Assembly: GCA_917880885.1 (NCBI GenBank) | Contig: OU862919.1 | Location: 15,518,001 to 15,582,000 of the forward strand | DNA: 64,000 nt | From: Limnephilus marmoratus | Lineage: Eukaryota; Arthropoda; Insecta; Trichoptera; Limnephilidae | Direction of reading: 5' to 3' | In this document: one piece after another, positions 50,812-63,012 of the stretch | Position numbering within the stretch: position 1 is the stretch's first letter | Layout of the letters: the number at the start of each line of letters is the position of its first letter | Notes under the pieces: generated by a model | Told to the model about the DNA's origin: nothing | The model's input: the letters and a program-made list of their open reading frames with translations, nothing else | The model's database searches: none | Program-made: the position numbers and the translations under genes

Positions 50812-53770
50812 CTAATGAATTAGAAAATAATTTTAAAATACAAGAATATGAGTGTGTATACATTGATTCATGTAATGACATAATCTCAAAGAATCTCAAT
50901 AATATTTTCATTTTTCATAGTAATATACGAAGTATGGAACGAAATTGGGATGAATTAATTCTAAAATTAAACAATCTAAATAAAAAACCTGACATCATAA
51001 TATTATCAGAAACTTTTACTAATGACGAATCACCCACCTATCATTTACTAGAATATAATTATGTTACAACCAAAATAAACATCAATAAAAATAGTGGTCT
51101 CGTCATATTCATTCACGATAAATTTAGTATTGTCAAAATAACTGAACATCCTATACATCTAGTAAACTGTATTGAAATACAATTAAAACTCGACAAAACA
51201 AACTACCACATAATAGCTGTTTACAAAACACACGGTTCGAATATCTCGTCATTTATAAATGAATTTAAACACATACTGTTAAAATTTAGTAATAAACTTT
51301 GCTATATTGCAGGAGACTTCAATTTAAACATTAATGAAAACGTAGAAAATAATTTCAAAAATGAATATATTAATTGTATGACTGAATTTAACTTCATATC
51401 GTGCATTAATAAAAATACGAGAGAGATAAAAATCACACTCCATCTTGTTTAGACCATATATGGACTAACATAAATATTAAAGATATCGACAAAATCAAAT
51501 CAATTGTTTGGAAAACGAATATAACTGACCACCATGCATGCATTCTTCTCTATGATAACAAAATTAAACATAAAAAATTTAATCTAACAAAGACAAATTC
51601 CTACACAAATATGACTATTTTATCCAAAAAACTAAGAAATGAACAATGGAACAACGTGTTAAATAGTAATGATACCGAGACTTGCTCAAAAAACTTTGAA
51701 AATATATTGTCTCAACACATAAAAAATTCAACTACTGAAACTACAGTCCGCATTAAATCTAAACTAAGAATTTTAAAGCCTTGGATAACACAAGGACTTA
51801 TAATATCAATTAGAAACAAAGAAAAACTTTATAAAACAGCATTGAAAAATCCTCTAAATGAAAAAGCATACACTTTTTACAAAAAATTTAAAAATAAATT
51901 AACAAACTGTATCAAAAAAAATAAAGAAGACTATTTCAAAAATAAAATACTTTCTACAGACAATAACAATAAACAAATATGGAAAACAGTCAACTTAGCC
52001 ATGGATAACACTAAAAAAACACAAAAAATAAAATACATTGAACATGAAAATAAAATAATAGATGCTAATATTCAACCTAAACAATGCGCAAACATCTTTA
52101 ATTCTTTTTTTGCTAATGTAGGAAAAAATCTTGCGAAAAATATCAATAAATCTTTTAACCCGAAAAAACAAACGATTGAAAATGTACAAAATCAAAATAA
52201 TTTATCAAAATTTGAAACAACCTCAGAAAGTGAAGTTTTAAAAATAATAGAAGGCATGAAAGGAGGTTCGTCTCCCGGATTTGACCTTATTACAGTACAT
52301 TTTCTAAAATCCATGAAAATTCATTTGGTAAAACCAATTACTCATTTGATAAACTTAAGTTTAACAGAGGGAATATTTCCGACAAATTATAAAAATACAA
52401 TTATTTCACCTATTTATAAATCTGGAGATCCTCAACAAGTAACTAACTATCGCCCAATTTGTCTAATCTCAAACATTGGAAAGATTTTTGAAAAAATTGT
52501 GAAAAACCAATTGGTCGGTTTCCTAGAAAGTAATAAAATTCTTCAAAAAAACCAATTTGGTTTTATAAAGTCACTCAGCACACAAGATGCTATTGCTAAT
52601 GTAACCTCATACATCAATGAATCATTGGATAAAGGTGAAAAATGTGCCGGTATATTTATTGATCTCAGAAAAGCTTTTGATAGTATATCCCATGAGATTC
52701 TACTAAAAAAACTAAACAATATAGGTATAAAAGACAATGCAATTAAATGGATTTCGAACTACCTAAAAAATCGACCGCAAGTCGTAAAAATAAATCAGAT
52801 TAATAGCGATAAAGAAATATCAGACTTTGGAATCCCTCAAGGTACAGTAATCGGACCAATCCTTTTCACTATATATGTTAATGACATTTTTTTTCAACCA
52901 CTACATGGCCAAATTACTTCATACGCCGATGATACGGTACTAATAATTAGCGATAAAACTTGAAAAGACATAAATATTTTAAAGAATTTCTTCGACGTAA
53001 ATTTACTATCACTAAATGGTGATAAAACATTTGTAATTCCATTTGCAATACACAAAAATGATACCCCTAAAAACATTGACATCATCATCCATGATAATTC
53101 CAAAACACATAGTAAAAATTATTGTATCCAAAACTGCACAATATTAAAAACAACAAACACAATCAAATATTTAGGAGTCATTATCGATAAAAATTTGAAA
53201 TGGAAGGAACAAATTTGTCAAGTTGTAAAAAAAATTAGAAAATTGATTTATATATTTTTAAGAATCAGAAATTTTTTATCTGTAAAAAACTTATATCTAA
53301 TATATTACGCTTTGGTTCAATCAACTTTACAATATGCTATCATTAGCTGGGGATCCGCATACAAAACTAATCTTTCCCCAATTGAAGTTGTGCAGAGGCT
53401 AATAATTAAAATCATATTAAAAAAACCTTCTGACTACCCAACGGATCAATTATTTAAGGAATTCCAAGTACCATCTTTCAAAGATCTATACAATAGAAAT
53501 GCATTGATTCAAATTATAAAAGAAAAAGAAAAATATCAATTTATAACTGAAAACCGTACTAGACATAAATATATTTTTTCATGCACAAAATTAAACACTT
53601 CCTTTGCACAAAATTATTATACTTATCAAGGAAGACTTATTTTCAACCGATTACCGGATGAAATTAGAAAAATTAATGATAAAATCCAATTAATAAACAC
53701 TGTAAAAAAATATTTTAAAGATAATCTCAAAAAAAAAAAACAGTTTCCGACTAATCTAATCTACTTATAA
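50796..53770 (+). pseudogene. Endonuclease-reverse transcriptase, one frameshift and one stop
   Basis: ATG at 50796 (MDDFIANELENNFKIQE). Endonuclease motifs HSNIRSM, LSETF, GDFNLN are intact to about 51420, where a frameshift occurs before PSCLDHIW and ITDHHA. From 51611 the RT is open: GGSSPGFDLI, NYRPICLIS, GIFIDLRKAFDS, GIPQGTVIGPILF, YADD. TGA at 52961-52963 stands where the family A ORF2 has Trp (SDW); the same frame then runs on to the natural stop at 53770. Only two lesions, so death was fairly recent. Confidence 0.9.
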
Positions 53771-54167
53771 CTCAGTTTCCAAGTGATACTCCATTCTTCA
53801 AATAAGTTAAATTTTGTATTGTTTTTAGCAACTAATTACAATAATTCTGTACACATTATCCAAACAGTAAAATTGTTTTGATAGTAGATAAATACTTATA
53901 ATCACATATCACCGAACTTACAACTTATTGTTTTTTACATTCACATTGTAATTTAAGAACTTAAATATAGCATTAAAAAATGTACACTACTCTTCCAGAC
54001 ACAAGCTAACGGTTCCATGGAAGAGTGGTATTAACATATTTGAATATGAACATGTAAGCAAATTAATACATCATCTAAATGTACATTATATTTTAAATGC
54101 TAAAAAATAATAAATAAAAAAAAATAAAAATAAAAATAAAAAAATAAAAAAATAAAAAAAATTATTT

Positions 54168-54545
54168 ATGGCGCAGGCATCAGATATGAATGCTATCCTT
54201 GTTCTACCGGTATTTCTACCTATCTCCGAGGAACTAGTGTCATTTATCCCTTCGGCACCGGTGTATAGTCAGGACATATAATAAACGCACCCCCAACATT
54301 AATACTTGGTTGACATTATTTATCTCATGAGAACGGGTTGTTTTTACGACTCGTTCTTGAGTTTAACAGTTTGGTTATGAAAAGATTTTTGTGTTTCCAC
54401 CCTACTACAACATGAATTTCTTCAACACCCATGTTTCATGTTCACAATCACATATTCTCAATAAGACACCTCCGCACAGCATTCCCAAAGATGATATAGA
54501 TCCTGAGTAATTTATCTGCCTCCTGTATGGAGTTGGTGTTAAAAT
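54168..54545 (+). pseudogene. LINE-B remnant, 3' end
   Basis: GCGCAGGCATCAGATATGAA, GCTATCCTTGTTCTACCGGT, CCCTTCGGCACCGGTG and GAGAACGGGTTGTTTTTACG match 27355-27600 with many changes. The tail fold is reduced to CCTCCGCACAG, CCTCCTGTATGGAG. It begins right after the A-rich tail of the preceding LINE. Confidence 0.75.
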
Positions 54546-55049
54546 AAAACGTTTCTTTATCCATGTTGAAATTTGGCTGATTTCGGTAAAATTTGTGTTG
54601 CATTAAATAAATTGTATTATTCCATTTAACTACAATGAAAATAGTTTTTAAAAACAGCACTTTCCTTGTCATAACTTTGTCATGACTCATGACAATTTAA
54701 TAAAATAAATGGTATAATCTTACCAAAGTATTAAAAATTAATTATCGCAAATTCAATCAGAATCGCTTGAGGCCATTTGTATTGCAGTAAATTTAAATCT
54801 CTATAGCCAATCACCGCCCTAACCCCTCGACGAGTTAACTTTGTTAAATACAATCTGTCAATTAAGAGTAGAAAATATAGGAGGGCGCCACTGTTGATCA
54901 AATGACAATACTAAAAACACATTACATGGTGGCAATCTAAAGCTGTGTAACCCACATTTTTTGTAAAAAATCAAAAACACATAAAAGAGGGAAAATTATT
55001 TTTTTTATGTTAATTTCGATACCTACTCTCAAAATTAGAATTGCATATA
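54546..55049. other. Unassigned AT-rich stretch
   Basis: No gene or repeat recognised. Confidence 0.3.
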
Positions 55050-55057
55050 GGTATATT

Positions 55058-55357
55058 TAGTGGCGGCTCGTGAATTTTGGGTGTGCTAGAGTGCTGGTAT
55101 TTAAAAAAATGGTATTATTGATGTTGTAGTAGCCGAAAAAATAATTTTTTTTTTTTTTTGAAAATAAGTTTTTTGTATGAAAAATTTCAGAAAGTTTCAG
55201 TTTGGCGATGTGCCGCACCGATTTCCTGAAAAATCTTCATACAAAACACCGATTTTTGAAAAAAAAAAAAATTATTTTTCGCCTACGACAACATCCATGA
55301 TGCCATTTTTTTTTAATATTAGCACCCTAGCACACGAAAAGTCACGAGCCGCCACTG
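55058..55357. mobile_element. hAT-type MITE, copy 2 (300 bp), exact 8-bp target duplication
   Basis: Ends TAGTGGCGGCTCGTGA and TCACGAGCCGCCACTG, with long inner inversion (GTGTGCTAGAGTGCT / AGCACCCTAGCACAC). GGTATATT occurs immediately on both sides (55050-55057, 55358-55365), the 8-bp duplication of hAT transposons. No transposase inside. Confidence 0.9.
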
Positions 55358-55464
55358 GGTATATTATACCTCTGCAATTTGTGTTAATACAATGAGAGAT
55401 AACGATATTATAGTAAAATAAAAAGCACAGTTAGAAATTGCTCACATTCATTTAATACTAGCTC

Positions 55465-55800
55465 AATTTGGGAGGCGGGAATGGGTACCGCCGTCCCGGG
55501 AACCTTTATTGGATAACCAACACCTCTGCCATAGGTCACCCCAAGTGGTTCGCTACGTTTGGTGATTTAGCAGGGGTGCCCGGGTTCATGGGGTGAGGTT
55601 TGTTTAGGTCTTGGAAGCGGATGACCAGGACATACTGAACCCCCATCCTACCCACCCCTTAAACCCTTTTCCTTCCCAGAACTCTCCTTTCCTTCCTTTC
55701 CTAAAAAAAACCCTCCACACAGCATCCCCAAAGATGACACAGGCCCTGAGGGAAATTATTTTCCTCAAGGCCTCCTGTTTGGAGCTCATGTAAAAAAAAA
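55465..55800 (+). mobile_element. SINE-B copy, short form, full length
   Basis: CAATTTGGGAGGCGGGAATG to GTAAAAAAAAAAA, about 335 bp. It lacks the middle block of the long form. The stem-loop is present with one mismatch (CCTCAAGGCC). Confidence 0.9.
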
Positions 55801-56340
55801 AAGTACCCAGCTTTGCCCAGATTTTAGATCTTGTCTCTAATTTTAGATCTGAATATATTTAACTCATTCAGACCTAAAAGTAGTGTAACTAAACTCACCA
55901 TTTTAGTGATTCTTCCTTCTTACCTAATGTTAAATTCAAATTGATGTTATATTAAATGATAGTAAATCATTTTATAAAACACCATTTAATAAAATTTGTG
56001 AGGTACCTTAACAACAGTGCTTCTTCGAATTAAATTTCTTTCTTTAAGAACAAAAAAGTGTTTTTTTAAATGTTACTTACAATGTTTTATACATTCAGTG
56101 GCATTGCGATTTGAAAGAATATTTGACAGTTAAATTGGTGTTGTCAGCCTACAAATTATTTAAATTATTTAGTGCCATTTTTATTATTTTCTACTCTAAT
56201 TGACAGACTATTGTACATTTTCTTCGAACCTTGGTACTTACCAACCGGCCTGAAGGGAGTTTGAAAAACGATTTATTATGGATATGGTGACAAATTGAAT
56301 GATTTTTCATTTGAAATATAAAGTATACTGTATAATTAAC
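55801..56340. other. Unassigned AT-rich stretch
   Basis: No gene or repeat recognised. Confidence 0.3.
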
Positions 56341-57010
56341 TAGCAGACCCGGCCACACGTTGCTGTGGCTAACGAAACACAACGCCGTTACCCAATCTTT
56401 ATAAAATCCACACCACCCGCTTGCCAGCTGCCCGCTGCCGAATGGAATATTTGAATTTCTCGGCTTTTCTCTACTATAATAAGCATGTATTATACATATA
56501 AACCTTTCCATTGAATCACTCTATCTATTGGTGAAAACCGCATGAAAATCTGTTTCGTAGTTTAAAAGATCTATGCGCACATATATTTTGAGCGACTTCA
56601 TTTTATACTATGTAATGTAATAAATGCATTTCGAGCGATCGCCACTAATTATACAATGCTTGCAATGCAACACTGGATATTTGTAAGGGGAAAATCAAAT
56701 ACCTACTTACTCTAGGACATCTATTTTACAATTTCTTCCGTAGAACGAATTTCAAAAGTGACTATAGTACGGCCCGCCAGCCGTTTTAAATCGCCCAAAA
56801 ATTTGTTTTCTTTGAATTTCTCGACTTTTCTCTAATATAATTTACATTACATATAACATTCCTCTTCAATCACTCTATCTATTGATGAAAACCGTTTGAA
56901 AATCCGTTGCGTAGTTTAAAAGATTAACGCGCACATACATTTTGAGCGACTTCATTTTTTATACTACGTAATGATGATGATAATGATGATGTAATGATGA
57001 TGATAATGAT
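56341..57010 (+). mobile_element. Dispersed AGCTGACCCGG-type repeat with ATGATG tail
   Basis: CTAGCAGACCCGGCCACACG at the start, then two versions of the 3' part (56510-56620 and 56870-56970: CTCTATCTATTG.TGAAAACC, GCGCACATA.ATTTTGAGCGA, CTTCATTTTATACTA). It ends in (ATGATGATGATA) repeats at 56971-57016. The doubled end parallels 15048-15642. Confidence 0.65.
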
Positions 57011-57016
57011 GATTAG

Positions 57017-57890
57017 GTAAATATTTAAGTAGGTACCTATAAACATAGTATTTTCTTATGATTTCAGAAGAAATTTTGGCTTTGATTTATTTAATAAGAG
57101 AAAAAATGATTAACCAAGTAGACGCGAGGTCTTCTGTACACGGAACAGTGCCTAGAACCTACAGCCTTTTCAAGTGTATCAACTAAATACATGTAGAAAT
57201 ATAATATATTTTATAAAAACTCAACATTATTAAAGAAGTAGGTTTATTTATGTACATCGCAGAGTAAATTAATATTTAATTATAGCACAAAAAGTTGATA
57301 AAACAGGCCCCGTGGAGTATACATTTTATATGAAATTCTCAGAATTGTTTGGATCATTATTTTATTATTCCGAGAAATACTTGTTGTTTAACGTTGAGCT
57401 CGTAATAAGCTAAGCTTCAAAACAATAAGATTAATCAGCATTTGATAACATTATGAAAAACATTGTAATTACATTGAAGTTAGCCAGAGTGGTAATATTA
57501 TCTGCTTCACTGTTTTGAGTAACTCTTATCTCTTTATGTTTTCTGTGTATTTTAAAAAATAATTTTCTGTAACGGTGCATTTTTAAGCGAAAACCAAATC
57601 CAATTAGTAGGAATGTGGATGAAAACTTGGAAGCTTTGAAAAACTAACTGCGTTTCTAACTTCAAAGATTTTAATTTAATTACTTCATCATAAAGTGATG
57701 TTTAAAGAGCACTTTAGGATTTTTTTTTAAAAGCCTTGGAGGGCTTCTTTATCTCTTTGAAAGTAATGAATTAAATATAAAAACCAATTATCTAAACTCG
57801 TGGTCAGAACTGCACCACTGATATTTGTTCCACAGATCACTTTTAAGTCAATGTTACCAGTCAAAACTGAGCGAAAGCCAAGATTATTAT
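57017..57890. other. Unassigned AT-rich stretch
   Basis: The minus frame 57727-57909 has no known domain. No repeat recognised. Confidence 0.3.
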
Positions 57891-57891
57891 T

Positions 57892-58575
57892 TTTTTTCAT
57901 TAGCTCCACACAGGAGGCCCAGGGGAAAAAAGGAGTGTGCTTTAGACCACACGACTGAAGTAAAACTTCACTAACTTATATCTCCCTCTCAACTTCCGTT
58001 CGCCTCGCCCGATCACACTTTTCATAGAGCTTTCATCACGCATTCACCAGCTTACTCCCCAAGTCAAGCGTGCGTAAAGGCCCGACCGTTCGCTAACGCT
58101 CTCGTCACCCATTCACCAGCTTACTCCCCAAGTCTAGCGTGCGTAAAGAAGTTTTACTTCAATAATTCCCCTCAGGGCTTGTGTCATCTTTGGAGATGCT
58201 GTGTGGGAAGAGTCTTTTGAAGAAAGGAAGGAGATGAGGATGTGGGAAGGAAAAATGAAAGAGGGGTGTGTGGCAATCTCGGGGTCGTTGTCTCCAGGAG
58301 TGACGGACGTATGAATCCATCCCTCCCATTGTAGTGCAAGGCGATTTTTCTGGCGAGATTTCTGTAGGAGAGGTCGAAAAGTGTCCCTCAACCTGTCTCT
58401 CCGATTCGGCCTGTCACGCAGCTGGTGACCAGATGCATCCGCCGCCAAGACCCAGACAAACCTTTCCCCATGAACCCAGGCACCCCTGCTTAATCACTAT
58501 TCTAGGGGTGAACTATGGTTATTAACTAGAAGTGTTGGTTATCCAATAAATGGTTCTCGGGGCGGTGGCGCCCCA
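57892..58575 (-). mobile_element. SINE-B copy, long form, interrupted in its tail hairpin
   Basis: TAGCTCCACACAGGAGGCCC begins the tail on the minus strand; about 230 foreign bases (57930-58162) separate the two arms of the inner hairpin; then CCCCTCAGGGCTT, GGAGATGCTGTGTGG, the middle block and the head CCATGAACCCAGGCACCCC to about 58575. Confidence 0.8.
57930..58162. mobile_element. Small insertion with inverted ends and internal tandem repeat
   Basis: TGAAGTAAAACTTCA near the left end and GAAGTTTTACTTCAA at the right end are inverted repeats. Inside, CATTCACCAGCTTACTCCCC occurs twice, 74 bases apart (58040 and 58114), each followed by AAGTC.AGCGTGCGTAAAG. No coding capacity. Class unknown. 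Confidence 0.6.
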
Positions 58576-58577
58576 AA

Positions 58578-58790
58578 TTGAAGTGTAAGTATCGCCCTGG
58601 TGTAAAACCACATGTAGTTCAGAATTGAAACGTTGCTTAAACGTGTTTAGCCGTGTTTGGTAGCCAAATTTGACTAGCCAGGTAATTCCACACCTTCCTC
58701 TTCCCCATCTCTTTCATCTACCCTATTACTGTTGTCTCATTGGCTTCAGACGGGAGTAGTTGAGACTCTTGGGCGGTATTTACATAAAAA
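58578..58790 (+). mobile_element. SINE-2 copy
   Basis: AGTATCGCCCTGGTGTAAAA, CAGAATTGAAACGTTGC, CTTCAGACGGGAGTAGTTGA, GCGGTATTTACATAAAAAAT. Directly follows the SINE-B head end to end. Confidence 0.8.
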
Positions 58791-59059
58791 ATTCCAAATC
58801 AGACCACAAAAGGTGCCAAAACAAAAATTTTATTCAAATAATATAGTGCTGAGTGTAAACGAATGTTGTAGTTCATTCAAATTAAAATTATTTTTGATTA
58901 AACCGTTTTTTTCATCTTCCTCCTGCCAAATTCATATCATATTATATTATTATTTTTATTATTTACAACTTAATCCTTTTTTAAATCAGATCACAAAATT
59001 ATGGTCACCCTAAAGTCCACATGTTTGCATTAATGTACTATCTAGCGCTATCAGTTTGG

Positions 59060-59245
59060 TAGGTACACGCAATCTCAATCTGTAAGAAATACAACAATAC
59101 TGTTCTTTCAATATCTGTATAATTTTGTGTTATTTTGTTAATTTGTATAATTGTTAACCTAAACACAGGCTTGCCCTAGTGAGGTGACAAATTGTATTGT
59201 AAACATTTTACCTGCAGTGTAAAGAAACAATAAATAAATAAAATT
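59060..59245 (+). mobile_element. LINE 3' end
   Basis: GCTTGCCCTAGTGAGGTGAC, then AACAATAAATAAATAAAATT has the look of a LINE 3' UTR with an (AAATA)n tail. The coding part is gone. Confidence 0.35.
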
Positions 59246-59295
59246 ATACCGAAATTCAAAAATCAAGGCCTTTAGCCTTTTTTAAGTCACTTTTC

Positions 59296-59525
59296 CAAAT
59301 CTTCCAGAGTGGAAGATACTATCAGTATCGCCCTAGTGAAAGATCACAATTTACGCTTGAAACTATGCTTTAAATTGCTTTAGCAATTGGCAATTTAGCT
59401 GTTTTTGATGACTAGATTTAAATGGCGAACACATTCCTCTTTCCCATGTCCTTCCCCTCCCTACTACCTTTAGCCTCACAACGGATACTAATTAGGGATG
59501 TCATAGTCTCTCTGATTCCACGTAC
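59296..59525 (+). mobile_element. SINE-2 copy, diverged
   Basis: TTCCAGAGTGGAAGATACTA, GTATCGCCCTAGTGAAAGAT, CCTTCCCCTCCCTACTACCT, CATAGTCTCTCTGATTCC. It lacks the final part and A tail. Confidence 0.75.
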
Positions 59526-60719
59526 ATTGTACATAGTAGCACTTGCATACTGCTACCTAACAACGTATGCGAGGGCAATGGAGGTATAATATCGTTCATT
59601 AAATGTAGAGTCGTTTTTATTCAAAAAAAAAGTCGTTGCAAGAGCCTTGAAGGAGTAACCATCTTTTACCTATACCAGAGCGGGTAAATTGGGTCCTCCA
59701 ATGATTTCTCGTGGTTGGGAACAGTTAAAAAGTTAAGATTTTACACGAACCATAGAGTAAAGGATAAAACAAGAATTTACTTCCATTCTTTTACACATCA
59801 ATATTTGTTTGGAAACATATGTAGCCATTGACTTGGTATCTTTTGGTAGCCCATTTAGTACCCGCGTTCCTTGCCTGGAGCGTTTATCGCCACAATGATC
59901 GTGATACACAATTATACATAGGTATTATTAAATTTAAGTAAATAATGGTCCGACTTTTACAAAATACTAATTTCGGCTCAATGAACTCGGCAACTTTTTC
60001 TTTGAATTTAATCATTTTCAAAATTAGAAGTGTTCGTTTGAAGAATTCAACAAAATATCTGCTTATGGTATAATTTTCTTTAATTTGAAATTATTATATT
60101 TGATGTTTTCAAAAGTGGAACCAATTTGTCGAGAATTAACGAAACGAAGCGAAAAAATTAGTTCCACTTGGACATCTCCAATTTGTAAAACTACCAAAAC
60201 CGGTCACCGCGCACTGCTACTCGCGTGATAAAAGTGGAACACGTTTCGACGAGATGATTAGCACGCAATGGTGATTTTCCACGGGTCTAAGCTAGTCAAT
60301 TCGTAAAAACGTAGTAAATATTTAATACGTGAGTTTTTAGAGTAGTTGTATGTAGTTCTTTAACCGTTCACAAGTAAAATATATGTAAGAACCATTTCAA
60401 CGTTAAATTCATGGAAAAGTGATCAGTTAAACAAAATATTTTTCGAAACTGTGGGTAGGTACTAACGAAATATTACTGCTAAAATTGGGGTTAATTGAAA
60501 GTGGAATAACTGTTTTTCGGCTTCGGAATAAGTTTTCGCCAAAAACTGTGGTTAGGGCAATCTCTCGCAAATTACTTGAACAAATTCTTGGTTACGCCAC
60601 TGGTGTGCATTGTATAATATTGAACAAACGAAATACTCAAGAACTTTATAAAATTGTGGAAAGTTCAATGAACCTGTCGAAATTTGGGCGATTAAAGAAT
60701 GTATTCTATTTTTGTCAAA
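59526..60719. other. Unassigned stretch
   Basis: No gene recognised; the frame 60485-60724 lacks a known domain. Weak early copies of the 62-bp repeat may begin near 60690. Confidence 0.3.
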
Positions 60720-61330
60720 TCTGAACATTTGAACAATTCTTTTTTAAACCGGATATCAAAATGCAAATATCACAGAGTTTGACCATTCAGACAACTCTTT
60801 GTCAATTTGAAAATTCGAATGTGCAAAATATCGTAAAATTCAAATAAATATTTGTCCAATCGGACAAAACCCAAAGCGCCAAATATCGCAGCATTTGTAC
60901 ATTTTGACAATTTTTTTTAAAAGCGAATAATTTAAATATGCAAACTATCGTAGAATTTGCACATTTTAACAATTTATTTGTCCAATCGGACAAACCCAAG
61001 CTGCAAAATATCGTAGTTTTTGTCCATTTGGACAATTCTTTATCAAAGCTAACATTTTGAATACGTAAAATATTGTAGAATTTAAACTTTTAGACAATTT
61101 CTTTATCAAATCGGACATTTCCAATGTGCAAAACATCGGAGAATTTATTCTTGTATATAATTTTCGGTCAAATCAAACAATTCTAACGTGCAAAATATCG
61201 GAGAATTTCTTGCACAATTGTTGGTCAAATCAAATAATACCAATGTGCAAAACATCATCAAATTTGGCCATATGGACAATCTTTGTCAAGTTGGACAATT
61301 CCGATTTGCAAAATACCATAGAATTTGTCC
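60720..61330. repeat. Diverged minisatellite, about 62-bp period, about 10 copies
   Basis: GTGCAAAATATCGTAGAATT-like blocks recur near 60821, 60878, 60937, 60999, 61061, 61125, 61187, 61241 and 61303, each followed by a TTTGTCCA.TT..ACAATT and TTTGTC.AATCGGACA pair. Copies differ by up to a third of positions. TGTCCAATCGGACA inside the unit is itself near-palindromic. Confidence 0.8.
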
Positions 61331-61399
61331 AAATGCAAAGTGCAAGATATCATCGAAAAATTTATGGGACTTCAGAGAACAGATTAACAAAACTAAGAA

Positions 61400-61754
61400 T
61401 CTTTGAAAATTATAGATGGCACCACTTTTGGTTACAACTAACATGCGGGGCGTGTTACGATAAGCGTGAACGGCTGATAATGAGGCATTATATTATCTAA
61501 TTTAATATCAAATTGTTTTATTAAGATCTTGCAGCAGCTAAGCGAAGGAATTCTCATTGCATGAAAAAACCTTACTACACAGTAAAAAGAGCAGAATAGT
61601 ATTTTTTATCGGACGATGTATGCACATAAATGAAGCAAGCAGTGTGTCCAGTTACGGTTGTGGGGCATTCTATTCTCACAGCCTACCCTTAAGGGCCCGC
61701 AACCCGGATTTGTACCGATTTATTACATATTTCCCTTAAACACGGTAAGTTTTA
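61400..61754. other. Unassigned stretch
   Basis: No gene or repeat recognised. Confidence 0.3.
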
Positions 61755-62120
61755 AAGCTCTTCAAAAAAATATATGTTATTCTTGAAGATAATATCTAGA
61801 CTTTGCCCGCGCCAAAACGCAAATTATATAAAATTCCCTCGATAGAAAAAAATCGCAAAGTATGCTCCAAAAATTATTATATATAGTTATAGTTATATAT
61901 AGTTATATGTATGAAAAAATTCACAGTGTTTTTTTAAATGCTGTTTAAGATAATGCCTGCGAGATTTTTGCTCTATTTTAAACGAGTCGTGTTTTATTAA
62001 ACATTTTTGCAATTTTCGCATTGATTTTGTCGCTGTAAATGTTAGCGCTCTCTTCTAACATTCGTAATTTCGTATCTCTCCATCTTCTTCTTTTCGGACC
62101 CGGTTGCAGAGCCTTAAGAC
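61755..62120 (-). repeat. Unclassified dispersed repeat, near-complete copy
   Basis: Reverse complement of 47690-47975 and 63752-64000: CCCTCGATAGAAAAAAATCG, TGAAAAAATTCACAGTGTTT, GCGAGATTTTTGCTC, GTCGTGTTTTATTAAACATT, CATCTTCTTCTTTTCGGACC, GGTTGCAGAGCCTTA. Microsatellite TATATAGTTATA at 61880-61910. About 365 bp, no terminal repeats seen. Confidence 0.7.
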
Positions 62121-62236
62121 AAAATCGCATAGTGAACATTTGCTAACATAGTTAGCAGGGATTTGAACCATTGACCCGTAATACCAGAGTTAGTAACTTT
62201 TAATCACTTTGTCAACAGGACATTCACTCTACTTTA

Positions 62237-62580
62237 CCCGCCGCCCCGGGAACCTTTATTGGATAACCAACACCTCTGCCATAGGTCACCCCAAGTGGTT
62301 CGCTACGTTTGGTGATTTAGCAGGGGTGCCCGGATTCATGGGGTGAGGTTTGTCTAGGTCTTGGAGGCGGATGACCGAGACACACTGAACCTACTTATTT
62401 TCTACCTTTTATTTTCTACTTATAACCCAGATTCCTACCCACCCCTTAAACCCTTTTCCTTCCCAGAACTCTCCTTTCCTTCCTTTCCTCAAAAAAACCC
62501 TCCACACAGCATCCCCAAAGATGACATAGGCCCTGAGGGAAATTATTTTCCTCGGGGCCTCCTGTGTGGAGCTCAAAAAA
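62237..62580 (+). mobile_element. SINE-B copy, short form with a 35-bp insertion
   Basis: CCGCCGCCCCGGGAACCTTT, TTTGGTGATTTAGCAGGGGT, then ACTTATTTTCTACCTTTTAT inserted between ACTGAACC and CCAGATTCC, CCCTCCACACAGCATCCCCA, stem-loop, then an A-run at 62576. The first 25 bases of the head are missing. Confidence 0.85.
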
Positions 62581-63012
62581 AAAAATACATGATGTTATTA
62601 TTGAATGCCTTACATTTTCTTGTCTGCCTTACATTAATTTATAGTCCGGTCTCCTGCGACTGAAAACACAAACATTATTGAAACATTCAAAATAGGGGAG
62701 TGGCCTTGTATTTCGTTTTTTTCCGTGGTCGATGGAAAACATTCTACTCCCGGATGAAATGGGGAAGGCAGGGGAGGGGATGGTTTCATTTTTTGAATGC
62801 GATTATGACTTTAATTCATAATGTCGTAATGGATGACTGTTTCTATCACGAACTCACCTTTAAATAAAATGGGTACTCTAAGTATATTAATTCATTGTAC
62901 CAAACCAATAAACCTATATAACAATTTATGTTAATGGTTGTTCACTAGCAGTTAAAAACCCGCTCCGCAGGTTTTTCATACTAGGCCCTGCGGGCGGCTT
63001 TTACTTTGGCTT
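62581..63012. other. Unassigned stretch
   Basis: An inverted GCAGG/CCTGC motif (CGCTCCGCAGG..CCCTGCGGGCGG) at 62960-62996. No gene recognised. Confidence 0.3.

Larger units (their letters stand above)
50085..54160 (+). mobile_element. Decayed relative of LINE family A with two endonuclease-like domains
   Basis: An extra, catalytically broken endonuclease-like segment (50085-50811), then an endonuclease-RT ORF with one frameshift and one nonsense codon (50796-53770), a 3' UTR and an A-rich tail of (AAATA)-like units (about 54105-54162). No ORF1 is seen upstream, so it is 5'-truncated or begins at the extra domain. Its RT is clearly related to family A but well diverged. Confidence 0.85.
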
